From: Spongilla lacustris | Taxonomy: Eukaryota; Porifera; Demospongiae; Spongillida; Spongillidae | Direction of reading: 5' to 3' | DNA: 64,000 nt | Assembly: GCA_949361645.1 (NCBI GenBank) | Contig: OX442416.1 | Span: 19,028,323-19,092,322, forward strand | Shown: one piece after another, positions 53,301-63,800 of the stretch | How the letters are laid out: every line of letters starts with the position of its first letter | How positions within the stretch are numbered: the stretch's first letter is position 1 | The notes under the pieces: generated by a model | What the model was told of the DNA's origin: nothing | Databases searched by the model: none | Seen by the model: the letters and a program-made list of their open reading frames with translations, nothing else | Translations under genes and position numbers: made by a program

Positions 53301-54498
53301 ACTTGCTACAGGGGCCAAGGTTACATAAATATATATACTCACTTCTGCCAATGACATTCATGCATGTCACCAGAGCTAACCAGGAAACTACAGCTTCCTA
53401 CTCTCATGGACTGAAGTTCAGGTACATGTACTGCCAGCGATCAAGGCTGGGCTTGCCATACCTTGGAATACACTGAGGCTTCTAAGATGGTATGTCACAA
53501 CATACAGCAAAGGCTCAATTCTAACTCAAAGGTGTTTCAGGTGGCTCAAATCATCAGGAATCTGTCTAGCTGGTGAGGAAAGGATGCACCACATATCCAG
53601 CCAAATTGTTGGTGATAAACCCAAAGGAGAAATAGCCCCCTTTTCAGGGGGCCAAGTCAATTCATGCCAAATTCTTGGCTTGACATTTGCTCCAATCCAC
53701 AACTACATGCTGAACCTGATGCGCACTGTGCAAGAACACTTACTAAGTATTGAGCCACAATTGGTAGCTGCCATCCCCCTCCAGCCAAGAGAGTAAAGAA
53801 TACATATTAATTCAGTTCTAGCTCAATCTATTTACAAACGAGCATGGAGTCAAATTTATACCAAAAGAAATGTAAGGCTATATTTTAAACGCTCTGTTAA
53901 AACCAAACTTCATTGCGCAGATATTAATTCCCCCACCCCCAAAAAGACACCAAAATAGTGGATTTTCAAAGGCTAGGAATCTACTTCAGAAAATGTGTTG
54001 CCACTAACCTGTACCAAAATACGACAGTACAAACAACTAACTTTACCGTGATAGCTTTGGCATGTTCCATCTCAGTCACTTAGCGTCGTTGTCGTTTTTT
54101 GAACACATGTAGTCGGTGATCGCCGTGCGTAAGTCGATAGGTTTGAAGAACCAGAGCCGACAGTGGCAACACCAGGCCACGTGATTTTTGCTTGCAATAT
54201 AGTTCAAAGGTGTTTATCACTGCTAGTATGGCTTTTGGGTGTTGATTACGTTTTATGTACCTCGTGCACTGCTGGTTCTAAAAGGCATCGGTTGTCAGGT
54301 TCGTTGCTATGCAATTTTTCGGGCGTAGGGCTTAGTTTCCACGTGTTCAATGAAAGCAGACCACCGTGAAGGGTCACGCACCCCCCTCCCCCCCCATCTC
54401 TTTAAAAATTCCTGATGTTTATCATTTGAGAACCATAAAGTGTAGTGGCTTGCTATGTTAGCTACAGCTTGCATATCTTATTTGAATATCCAACTCAC

Positions 54499-54600
54499 AT
54501 TTTCCTTAATGTTCACATCAATACCAGGAGCGGAAAGGAGATGTTCCACACAAGTAGTATGAACTCCCTTTGCAGCATAGTGTAATGGAGTATAACCTTC
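54499..54600 (-). CDS. Ankyrin exon
   Basis: 102 bases. EGYTPLHYAAKGVHTTCVEH, LLSAPGIDVNIKEN, followed by GTGAGT. Intact splice sites. Confidence 0.7.
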
Positions 54601-54864
54601 CTGGAGTGGGTACAATAGTTAAGTCAACATGGTGGGTACAATGTACATGTACATGTAGTACATGGTCATCAATATGGCCTTTCATATACAACATCACGAG
54701 AGTGTACACATTATACAGACATTGCTGATACCAAAGGACACACAGGTCTTTGTGTTTAACTGCTCTATGGTCTTGTTTTTTACATCACCATCCATATACA
54801 GGATAGTGTTCAGCACCATACATATCATTATTACCTGATCATTTAAAAAAATAGACCAGCTCAC

Positions 54865-54966
54865 CTCATCAAGAATGTTCACACGAATCCCAGGAGTGGT
54901 AAGAAGATGTTTCACACAAGTAGTACAACCATTCTTTGCAGCAAGGTGTAATGGAGTACAACTATG
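54865..54966 (-). CDS. Ankyrin exon
   Basis: 102 bases. HSCTPLHLAAKNGCTTCVKH, LLTTPGIRVNILDE. More diverged than its neighbours in the repeat face. Confidence 0.7.
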
Positions 54967-55091
54967 CTGGATTGAGTGTGTACAATAGGTCAGCCAACAT
55001 GATGGGTACAATGTTCACATGTGCATGCCTGGTCAGCTACAGTTCCTATAACGGTGCACATCTTATATTAATATTCAGTGAACCAGCTCAC

Positions 55092-55193
55092 CTTATCCTT
55101 AATGTTCACATCAATACCAGGAGTGGAAATGAGATGTTACACACAAGCAGCATGATCTCTGTTGGCAGCAAGATGTAATGGAGTATCACCATC
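55092..55193 (-). CDS. Ankyrin exon
   Basis: 102 bases after TTACAG|: DGDTPLHLAANRDHAACV-type start and GIDVNIKDK end. A stop-like TAA within the helix (positions 55137-55139 on the minus strand) appears in place of Glu, so this copy may be dead or skipped. Confidence 0.5.
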
Positions 55194-55447
55194 CTGTAAT
55201 AGTCAGTCAACATGGTGGGTACAATGTACACATGTACATGTAGTACATGTACATGGTTATACACATGGCCTAATTGTACAACATCACAAGAGTGTACACA
55301 TTTACATGTACAATACACACCAAAGGGACACATTAGAAACAGTTGTTCTATTTTTTACATCACCATCCTAATAAAGGATAGCGTTCAGCACCATACATAT
55401 CATTATTACATGATCATCACATACATGTACAGTGTAGACCAACTTAC

Positions 55448-55549
55448 CTTATCCTTAATGTTCACATCAATACCTTGAGTGGAAAGGAGATGTTTCACAC
55501 AAGTAGTACGACCTCCCATTGCAGCATAGTGTAATGGAGTATAACCATA
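55448..55549 (-). CDS. Ankyrin exon
   Basis: 102 bases. YGYTPLHYAAMGGRTTCVKH, LLSTQGIDVNIKDK, donor GTAAG. Intact. Confidence 0.75.
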
Positions 55550-55847
55550 CTGGAGTGGGTACAATAGTTCTGTCAACATGGTGGATACAATGTACACATG
55601 TACATGTAGTAAATGGTAATCAACATGGCCTTTAATATATGACATCACGAGAGAGTACACATTTACATGCATGATACAAACAATGCTGATGGGGTTGAAG
55701 GGGCCAAGGGACACAGTGGTCTTTGTGTGTAGGCTAGAAAAAAGCTGCTCTATTTTCTTGTTTTTTACATCAGCAATATACAGTGTTCAGCACCATACAT
55801 GTACATGTACATGTACATGCATATCATTATTACTTCATCCTTCCTAG

Positions 55848-55947
55848 ACTGAATTTTTTTCACATAAATTCCAGGGATGGAAAGGAGTTGTTTCACACAA
55901 GTAGTATGACCTTCTTTTGCAGCATAGTGTAATGGAGTACAACCATT
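55848..55947 (-). CDS. Ankyrin exon, donor degraded
   Basis: NGCTPLHYAAKEGHTTCVKQ, LLSIPGIYVKKIQ. The acceptor is TTCAG|; at the other end the GTGAGT donor is replaced by GAAGGATGAAG, so splicing here is doubtful. Confidence 0.55.
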
Positions 55948-56063
55948 CTGAAGTGGGTACAATAGTTCAGTCAACATGGTACACATGTACATGTAGTTAA
56001 TATATGGACTGCTACAGTTCCTATAATAGTGCATAAATATCTTATTTCAGTGGACTGACTCAC

Positions 56064-56165
56064 CATAATCTTAACGTTCACATCAATACCAGGAAAGGAT
56101 AAGAGATGTTGCACACAAGCTGCATGAACTCCAACCATAGCAAGACATAATGGAGTAAAACCATA
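56064..56165 (-). CDS. Ankyrin exon
   Basis: 102 bases. YGFTPLCLAMVGVHAACVQH, LLSFPGIDVNVKIM, donor GTGAGT. Divergent consensus (LCLAM instead of LHYAA). Confidence 0.65.
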
Positions 56166-56574
56166 CTGGAGTGAGTACAATAGTTCAGTCAAAATGGTGG
56201 GTACAATGTACACATGTACATGTAGTACATTGGTGATGGGGTTGAAGGGGAGGACATACCAAGGGACATCTGTTTATCAGGAACAGATCAGTTTGTGAAG
56301 GGAGCTAAAATTGATATGGTTTTCCACTATTTTTATATACAGGTATATAATTATACAGGTATATATATCTTGCTCTGTGCCAGTATTCCAATATCGTTGG
56401 ATTCAAATATCACATATCATGGAGCCAATTCCATACATATGTGCGTACATGTATATGTACATGGTTAATCATTATTAAATAAGGTGTCTATAGTTAGCTG
56501 CTACGTCAGATATAGTTCCTATAACACAGTGCACATCTTACATGTTTTTTTTTATATTCAGTGGACCAACTCAC

Positions 56575-56670
56575 CTCATTCTTAATGTTCACGTCAATAT
56601 CAGGAGTGGAAAGAAGATGTTTCACACATGTAGTATGACCTTCCATTGCAGCAAGAGTACCACCACCATA
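56575..56670 (-). CDS. Ankyrin exon, 6 bases shorter
   Basis: YGGGTLAAMEGHTTCVKHLL, STPDIDVNIKNE. Two codons of the TPLHYAA turn are deleted, in frame, so the first helix is damaged. Confidence 0.65.
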
Positions 56671-56777
56671 CTGGAGTGGGTACAATAGTTCAGTCAACAT
56701 GTTGGGTACAATGTGCACATGTACATGTTCATCAACATGGCCTTTCATATACAGCATCCTTAAAAAGACCAACTCAC

Positions 56778-56885
56778 CTTAAAATTTGCATTAATGTTCA
56801 CCTCAATACCAGGAGTGGAAAGAAGTTGTTTCACACAAGCAGCATGATTTCCTCTTGCAGCACAGTGTAATGGAGTAAAATTATA
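56778..56885 (-). CDS. Ankyrin exon, 6 bases longer
   Basis: 108 bases. YNFTPLHCAARGNHAACVKQ, LLSTPGIEVNINANFK. Two extra codons near the donor keep the frame. Confidence 0.65.
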
Positions 56886-57506
56886 CTGGAGTGTATACAT
56901 ATATGGTGGGTACAAAGTACACATGTACATTGGTCATTAATATGGCCCTATCAAATATGTATATGTGTGAATTGAAAGCGATAACCTATAAGGTTCTGAT
57001 GGAAACTATGCTTCCTACAGAATGATGGCAAAGACTTAAAGTCACCATCTTTCAAATGTAGTGAGTATATTGGTGACTTCTGCAATTCACAACACACAAA
57101 ATGAAAAGTATCTGGCCTGTGTTTACCAATGGCTAGACTGACCTGAGCGCACTACTCAGCCATTAAATACCATTCCACAGACAACAAACACAAGTGAGTG
57201 GGTTGTTTGCTGCTATGGAGCATGGCATGCACACTATGTGTAATTGGTTTGCACAGATGATCTGTAGAGTGAAGAGTGAGCTTGGTGGTTAAGGACATTG
57301 GAGGCCTGTGTGGTGAAGTATGCTGCATTATATAAATTTATAAATGATATTATCCACTCAGTTTAGTATCCACCATCTGATAATGATTGAACAATACATA
57401 TGTATGTGTACCAAGGTGCAATAGTGCTACGTGTTTATCATTTGAACCAATAAGTGTAGTGGCTTGCTATGTCAGCAGCAGTTCTTATAACAGTGGTGGA
57501 CCAGCT

Positions 57507-57608
57507 CATCTTAACCTACATGTAATCAATACCAGGAGTGGAAAGGAGACATTCTACGCAAGTAGTATGACCTCCCTTTGCAGCAAAGTGTAATCGAGTA
57601 CGACCATG
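57507..57608 (-). pseudogene. Ankyrin exon with lost splice sites
   Basis: HGRTRLHFAAKGGHTTCVEC, LLSTPGI then divergence. The acceptor AG is AA and the donor GT is AT, so this exon is probably no longer spliced in. Confidence 0.6.
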
Positions 57609-57727
57609 TTGGAGTGTGTACATTATAGGTCAGCCAACATGGTGGGTACAATATTTACATGTACATGGTTTGCTACAGTTCCTATAACAGTGCACATCTT
57701 ATTTTAATATTCAGTGGACCGACTCAC

Positions 57728-57829
57728 CTTATCCCTGTAGTTCACATCAATACCAGCAGTGGAAAGGAGACGTTCCACACATTTTATATGACGTCCGTTT
57801 ATAGCATAATGTAATGGAGTTTTACCATA
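57728..57829 (-). CDS. Ankyrin exon
   Basis: 102 bases. YGKTPLHYAINGRHIKCVER, LLSTAGIDVNYRDK, donor GTGAGT. The most 5' ankyrin repeat after the first exon. Confidence 0.7.
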
Positions 57830-57888
57830 CTAGAGTGAGTACAATAGTTCAGTCAACAGGGTGGGTGCAATCTACACTTGTCCATGTA

Positions 57889-58362
57889 CTCTTCCTCATC
57901 CCAGACTGTCGTATACGTAGAGTTTCGTACATCGACTTACTATCCCTTGCTCCTTGGACCAAGTTCTTACCTCTACGATTGGTACGTGTAGGCTGGCCAC
58001 CTCACGCTACTTGCCATCTTTAGCCGAAGCCACAATGCTGAAAACCTACTTGTACTCTGTGATGCGCACTCATTGGAACTATCCTACATTAGAAAAACTA
58101 TTGGTGACGAGCCCGACGACCCAGACAAGGTATCGACGGACAAGGCCTTTGTGCCAAGTGTTGGGTATTTTAAATGAGTGCGCACCACGAGAGTACAAGT
58201 AGATTGTCAGCATTGTGGCTTCAGCTAAAGATGGCAAGTAGCGTGAGGTGGCCAGCCTACATGTAACAATCGTAGAGGTAAGAACCTGGTCCAAGGAGCA
58301 AGGGTAGTAACTAAGTCGACGTACGAAACTCTACATATACGACAGTCTGGGATGAGGAAGAG
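57889..58362. mobile_element. Fold-back element, about 190-bp arms
   Basis: CTCTTCCTCATCCCAGACTG at the left pairs with CAGTCTGGGATGAGGAAGAG at the right. The arms continue inward through GTAGAGTTTCGTAC, GGCCACCTCACGCTACTTGC and GCCACAATGCTGA. A roughly 90-base loop remains. It encodes nothing beyond mirrored frames. Confidence 0.9.
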
Positions 58363-59468
58363 TTTACGCTGAGAACGAGATGGTGTACGGAAAGGTTTAC
58401 AAACAAAAATTACATCAGTATGTGATTACCAAGCGGATTGGTAACGGTAGCGCATGCCCCTGCCAGTGTGTTTAACTTGTAAAAAACAGAGCCTGGGGAC
58501 AAGGCTATTAATCACATAAGAGGGTTGTTCTTTTTGTACCAGCATATCAAGGTGCAGGTAGCAAAATTTACAGCCTTGACATAGCCTTCAGGCATGGCCA
58601 CTCCCCTCCATCATGTTCTAATGAAAAACTATTCATATATGCATATCTCTCAACCTTATAATATAAACTGTCTTAATGTTAGCAATAGTACCAGGAATAT
58701 AAAATTCTCTATGACCAGAGATAATAGAGTTATCTCTGCTATATGACGGTATATAAGACTTGATGGCAATAGGCAGAGTACAATATAAATGCACATGTAC
58801 ATGTACAATCACTGTACATAGGTACTTTCAAATCATTTCACGTAACATATCTACTATAAAAAAAAAATTGTGACTGGTTTTACAATAGCTCTCGATTTTT
58901 AATAAGAATGGAGCTTTGAGCGCTCTTACACGCAGTCTTGTACATGTATATAAAATCGTACGCAATATCCAAGTTAAAGATACATTAGAGTATATAGTCA
59001 GCGTTGTTTATTTTACTCTTCCAATGACGGGACCGCTCCAAAAACGTCAAAATACGTTGCAGGCAAGCAATTTCTATCTACCATGAAACTTTTAGGATGA
59101 TCAGGCTATGCGCAATGGCTCACGTTTAGCTTGCTGTTGAATGTGTTACAGCCATGCCATAGCTTATCACATAAATATAATTTGGTTCTCATACCGTATA
59201 ATGGAATCAATACTCTGTTAGGAGAAATAGTAATTGAGTACACTTCTTTGGAGAATTATGTAATCCCAGTCAACCTTAGAGTCACATGAATACGCCCTAT
59301 TTTGAAAGTATATATACTCGGGACCTATGTATAAACAACTTGCATCTTTATGTTGATCTCAGCATACATGCATGACTATGAGCGTTATTATCAGACAATG
59401 AATTATCTTGGATTTGATGGCAATAGGCAAGGTGTACAATATATATGAACATGTATGTACATGCTCAC
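58363..59468. other. First intron of the ankyrin gene, no gene seen
   Basis: A/T-rich. GATGGCAATAGGCA.GGT.TACAATATA recurs at 58762 and 59417, a short direct duplication of the region next to exon 1. Confidence 0.45.
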
Positions 59469-59588
59469 CTCTCTGCATTCTGCATTTACAGATACCCCAC
59501 TTTCGATCAGCCTCGCCACCTCGCCAATATCACCTCTCTCTGCCGCATCTCGAAGCTTCTTTTCTCCATCTGAAGCGAGTATGTACAT
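59469..59588 (-). CDS. Ankyrin gene, first coding exon
   Basis: From the ATG at 59588: MYILASDGEKKLRDAAERGD, IGEVARLIESGVSVNAECRE, then donor GTGAGC. L.DAAE.GD..EVARLI.SGV.VN is a classical capping first ankyrin repeat. The frame stays open upstream to about 59753, so the true start could be further 5'; this ATG is the conservative choice. Confidence 0.65.
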
Positions 59589-59824
59589 GAATACGACTAG
59601 TCGTTGTGCTATGAAAACTGCTAGGCCTAGGTACCGTGGCCCAGTACATGTAGGTCGCGCGTAGAGCATTGTGCGCAGTGCAATGTACAAAATGGCGTAG
59701 CGCGTAGCACAATTGTATGGAGTCCGAGTGCACTTTTGCTCATCATGGGGCACGAAAGTTGTAAAGCTTTCAGAACAAGAGTCATTAACTGCGCTCTAGC
59801 CTCGTACCCAGGCCCTGTTTTAGT

Positions 59825-60030
59825 AAAGTTACGGAGGGGGGGGGGGGGGGGGGGAAACAGCTATATGGATTTAAAAATGTGTTGATAGCGTAGTCTCGCA
59901 AGCGCCCGGCACGCCACCTATATGGATTTACAAATGTGTTGATAGCGTAGTGTTATCGTCATTGTGGCACGGCTGTATACGGCTGGAAACTAGGTTTTAC
60001 AATTAGAACGTACGCTATGTAATATGTATT
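59825..60030. repeat. G-run and a direct duplication
   Basis: A run of about 20 G at 59836-59855. The 28-base stretch TATGGATTTAAAAATGTGTT(GATAGCGT) occurs at about 59864 and again at 59921. CTCGTACCCAGGCCCTGTTT at 59803 resembles MITE ends elsewhere. Confidence 0.6.
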
Positions 60031-60249
60031 ACTATGTCCATAATATTAATACACCTCATTACTGAGTACCCGTGTTTCGAAACTCGTAACACCTCAGTAA
60101 AACCAGCAAATCAAAATATGAAAAAGGATTCAAATACCACATGCACTCATTTTGATGTTTTCAAGACTTTATATACATGTACACTCGGTGACACGCCACG
60201 TCATACGGCAATGGTATGCACAAGGTGTTTAAAGAACGCCACGCGGCAA

Positions 60250-60540
60250 TCATTTGGAGGGGTGGGTAGTAAATTCAGTACAGTGGACTTTGTGCACTAA
60301 TCCAGAAGGTAAGCTTACAACACCGATGAGTAAGAGAGATGTGGCTGTTAGAATTCTCACTCCTTATTAAGCCGGTACTATAACGAATTTTCTGTCATCC
60401 CAAACAACGCGATCGTATTTCATGAATAATCGATACGATTCTCGTTATATATGTATGTACATGTCATATACAGGAATGATTTACCTCATGCATCAAGTGC
60501 CCAAGCACTGCAAGAGAATGGAATCCTTGCAACAGGAAGG
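60250..60540 (+). pseudogene. Third, diverged relative of the RING unit's 5' region
   Basis: GGTGGGTAGTAAATTCAGTA to ATTTCATGAATAATCGATAC aligns block by block with 51990-52160 (and inverted with 32120-32260): TAAATTC, GTGACTGAA/GTGCACTAA, GAAGGTAAG, GATGTGGCT, AATTTTCTGTCA, and CATGAATAATCGA. The family therefore has at least three members here. The part corresponding to the RING itself is not present before the gypsy element begins. Confidence 0.5.
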
Positions 60541-60669
60541 TAGGTTTCGCATTGGTGGATATGCACGGATGACAGCCTAGGCAGACAGACAAGCTATTCG
60601 TGAAGGTTTAGAACTTATTAAGCCCATACAAACACGTGCAAGAGTCGAAGAAGCTGTAGTAATTGAGGC

Positions 60670-60795
60670 TGTAAGTGTTATGTCTTTCGCAATCCAATCA
60701 CACACACCATACCAGCAATTGAATACTCCCTAATAAGAGTGCACCACCACTACGCATGCGCAATCATATATATAGCTAGTTCACTACTAAGTACA
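60670..60795 (-). repeat. Probable 3' LTR of the right-edge gypsy element
   Basis: Between TGTAAGTG and AGTACA lies a 126-base segment with TG..CA limits, similar in size to the other short LTRs here. It starts about 10 bases after the polypurine run AAAGGGGGAAGG that overlaps the pol stop codon. The partner LTR is outside the window, so the limits are unverified. Confidence 0.4.
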
Positions 60796-60815
60796 CTATA
60801 GTCTGCCTTCCCCCT

Positions 60816-63800
60816 TTAGAAGACTTCGTCAATGAACCGTTTTGGAGCTTTGTGCACCCTAGTAGAACGCCGGCAGGGCAACTCCTCCACTCCCCTGCCT
60901 ACACTAGTGTCGGGCACAATCGGTAGTTCCGGCACCCAGGCAGGAGTGGCCACTGGAATGCTCTGTGATGGCTGCTGATCTGTGAACTGACTTGTCTCAA
61001 TTCTGTCCCTACCTTCCTCTCTTACTGTTGCTGTAGACGGCTGATTTCTATGTTGACTCTGCTGCTCAATAATTCCATTCGTGTCCTCATCCCTTAAATG
61101 TGTTGTTCCTACAGGGTTATGACTGGTGCTTGGCTGCAATGTAGGTTCGCCTTCTGGAATCTCGGTCTCCACTGGCATGGACAGAACATGATGCTTCAGA
61201 TGATCTACATGCACCTTCCTCTTATGACCATCAGACAAAATGACTTGATAACACATCATCCCAATTTTTGCTGTGACTTCACCTTGTTCCCATCTATGCT
61301 CAGCTGAGGGTCGGAAATCTCTAACCCACACCCTGTCACCAATGGCGAAGGTGCGAAGCTTGTCCATCCTAAGCGGATTTGACTTCTGTCGAACACGCTC
61401 TGACATATTAGGCAGTACCATTGATAAATGAGTACGTGGTGCCCTGCCAAAAATAACTTGAGCAGGTGTTCGTTTGGTTACAGTGTGAGGAACATTTCGG
61501 TATGTTCGGAGGAAGTCTGACAAAACCATGGAAAACTTGAACCTTTTTGTTTGCTTGCTTAACCACTGTTTTACATTTTTGACCATATTTTCAGCTAACC
61601 CATTGGTAGCTGGATGGTACGGGGCTGATGTGCGATGTACAATGTTGTTCTTTGCAAGAAATGCCTTAAACTCTGCACTTGAAAATTGTGGGCCATTATC
61701 TGAAACTAGGATCCTTGGCAATCCATGCATTGCAAAAATTTCCTGAAGAACTTCCACTGTTCGCTGTGTCGTAGTCGTTGACATTTCCCGAACCTCGGGC
61801 CATTTGCTATAAGCATCCACTAGCACAAAGAAGTGAGTTCCTTTGTACTCCCCATAATCAATGTGAACTCTGTCCCATGGGGAACTAGGAAACTGCCATG
61901 GGTGATGTGGAGCTAACTGCGGCATAGAAGATACCATTTTGCATTTCTCACAACTAGCCACCATTCTCTCTATGTCTTGGTCTAAGTTGGGCCACCATAC
62001 ATAGCTTCGAGCCAGTTCCTTCATTCGAACTACTCCTAGGTGTCCTTCATGTAGCTCTTTCAACAACAAGGACTGTAAGTTAGATGGAATCACTACTCTT
62101 TGTCCCCACAAGACACAACCATCATGACAACTCAGTTCCTCACGCCTTCTGTAGAATGGGTCTTTGCTTTGACCAATCAAATTCCACTGACCATGTAGCA
62201 CACATTGTAGCACTGTTGCCAGTGTTTTGTCTCGTCGAGTAGCCTTGGCAATGTGAAGTGCTGTGACTGGTAATGTACACGACTCAATCGCTAAAATGTC
62301 CATCTCCTTGTCGTCATCAAGACATGTTGATAGGGGCAACCTAGACATACAGTCAGCACAATAGTTCTCAGATCCTGGCACATATTCAATACGATACTGA
62401 TATGCGCTTAAAATGAGTGCCCACCTCTGAATTCGGGCTGCAGCTAGGGTAGGAATGCCGTCCGCATGACCAAATAACTTGCACAATGGTTTGTGGTCTG
62501 TAACTAACACGAACTCCTTCCCATACAAGTACTGATGGAATTTCTTGACTGCGAAAATTATTGCTAAGGCCTCGCGCTCAATCTGCGAATACTTGGATTC
62601 AGCTGTACTAAGCGATCTTGAAGCATACATTACAGGTTGCTCACATCCTCTGATGACGTGCATAAGACATGCCCCCACACCAACAGCTGAAGCATCACAA
62701 TAAAGCCTTATTGGCTTAGACGTATCAAAATGAGCTAAAACTGGGGCCCTACTTACTAAATGTTTCGCCTCCTTCACTGCTATATCATGAACTTTACTCC
62801 ATTTCCATTTCACATCTTTACATAAAAGTTGGTACAGCGGGTGTAACACAGTTGCCAATTGAGGAAGAAACTTTGCATTGTATGTCATCAGTCCAAGGAA
62901 AGATTTTAACTCCCCCTTATTGGTGGGTACAGGCGCTCCCACAACTCCTCTTATTCTCTCATCCGTGGGTCTGATACCATCGGTTGAAATGCTATGCCCT
63001 AAAAATTCCACTGTATGTTGAAAAAAACGACATTTAGAAAAATTGATCCTTAGACCATACTGCTGCAACCGCTGAAACACCTGACGAAGATTTGATTCAT
63101 GCTCCTCTCTTGTATTACCAGTCACTAATATGTCATCCATATAATAAACCACTCGTTTACACCCTTGAAATACAATAGACATAGCTCGCTGCCACATAGC
63201 TGGAGCAGTTGCTACTCCAAAGGGAAGTCGACTGAACTTGAACAGTCCCATATGCGTGGTTATTGTTAACAGCGACTGACTATCAGATGCTACCTCCATC
63301 TGTTTGTAAGCTCTAGCTAAATCTAGCTTGGTGAATGACTCCCCATTTGCTAAAGTCGCAAAAATTTCTTCTGGGGTAGGCAGTGGAAACGTTTTGTGGC
63401 GCAAATAAGGATTAATGGTCATCTTAAAGTCTGCGCAAATTCTTATCCCTCCATCTTTCTTCTTGACCACAACTATCGGTGCTGCCCACTCACTCTGCTC
63501 TACTGGCTGTAATTCCCCATCTTCCACTTGTTGTTGCAAAATTTCTTCTACCTGCTTTCTCAATGCAAAGGGAACTGCTCTGCTTTTACAGAATATTGGC
63601 TTGACCTTGCCTTTCAGTTCAATGTCTGCTCTTATCCCTTTCAGTTGACCTAGTCCTTCCTTGACGACATCTGGAAACTCATTAATCCAACTAGCAGTAT
63701 GCAGGGCATTTATCCTAGGATCCCCCTTCGTACAAGACTTCAATAATCCTTGCCAATCCAAACGCAGTTTTCCTAACCAGTCACGTCCTAGTAGTGGCAG

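Larger units (their letters stand above)
51981..54368. repeat. RING unit, copy B (inverted relative of 30136-32269)
   Basis: 2.4 kb, reading on the plus strand. It is longer than copy A mainly because of more minisatellite units and an extra block around 53300-53500, and shorter in a few places (for example near 52440 and 54310). It starts directly after the PHD-like segment. Confidence 0.85.
42434..59588 (-). other. Ankyrin-repeat gene (about 17 kb, one repeat per exon)
   Basis: A minus-strand gene assembled by eye. It has a first exon near 59.5 kb, twelve ankyrin exons of mostly 102 bases (34 codons, same phase at both ends) and a last exon with stop at 42434. Donors read AAG|GTGAGT or AAG|GTAAG and acceptors CCAG| or CAG|. 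Each exon encodes one repeat of the pattern NGYTPLHYAA.GGHTTCVEHL (L.TPGIDVNIKDK). Symmetric exon phase allows whole exons to be duplicated without breaking the frame; intron sequences are duplicated with the exons (unit about 350-450 bp at 54.6-56.2 kb). Ankyrin arrays bind protein partners; the partner and cell role are unknown. The intron between 42978 and 54499 has taken up most of the transposons in the right half of the window. At least two exons look damaged, so some repeats may be skipped. Confidence 0.75.

Noticed and set aside
30136..54368. Reading the 24 kb between the two RING units as one giant element with long inverted ends
   Set aside because: Flanks outside CACGGTG (ATGT and AAGG) show no matching duplication, the ankyrin gene crosses one boundary, and the third relative at 60.3 kb shows that the unit occurs independently.
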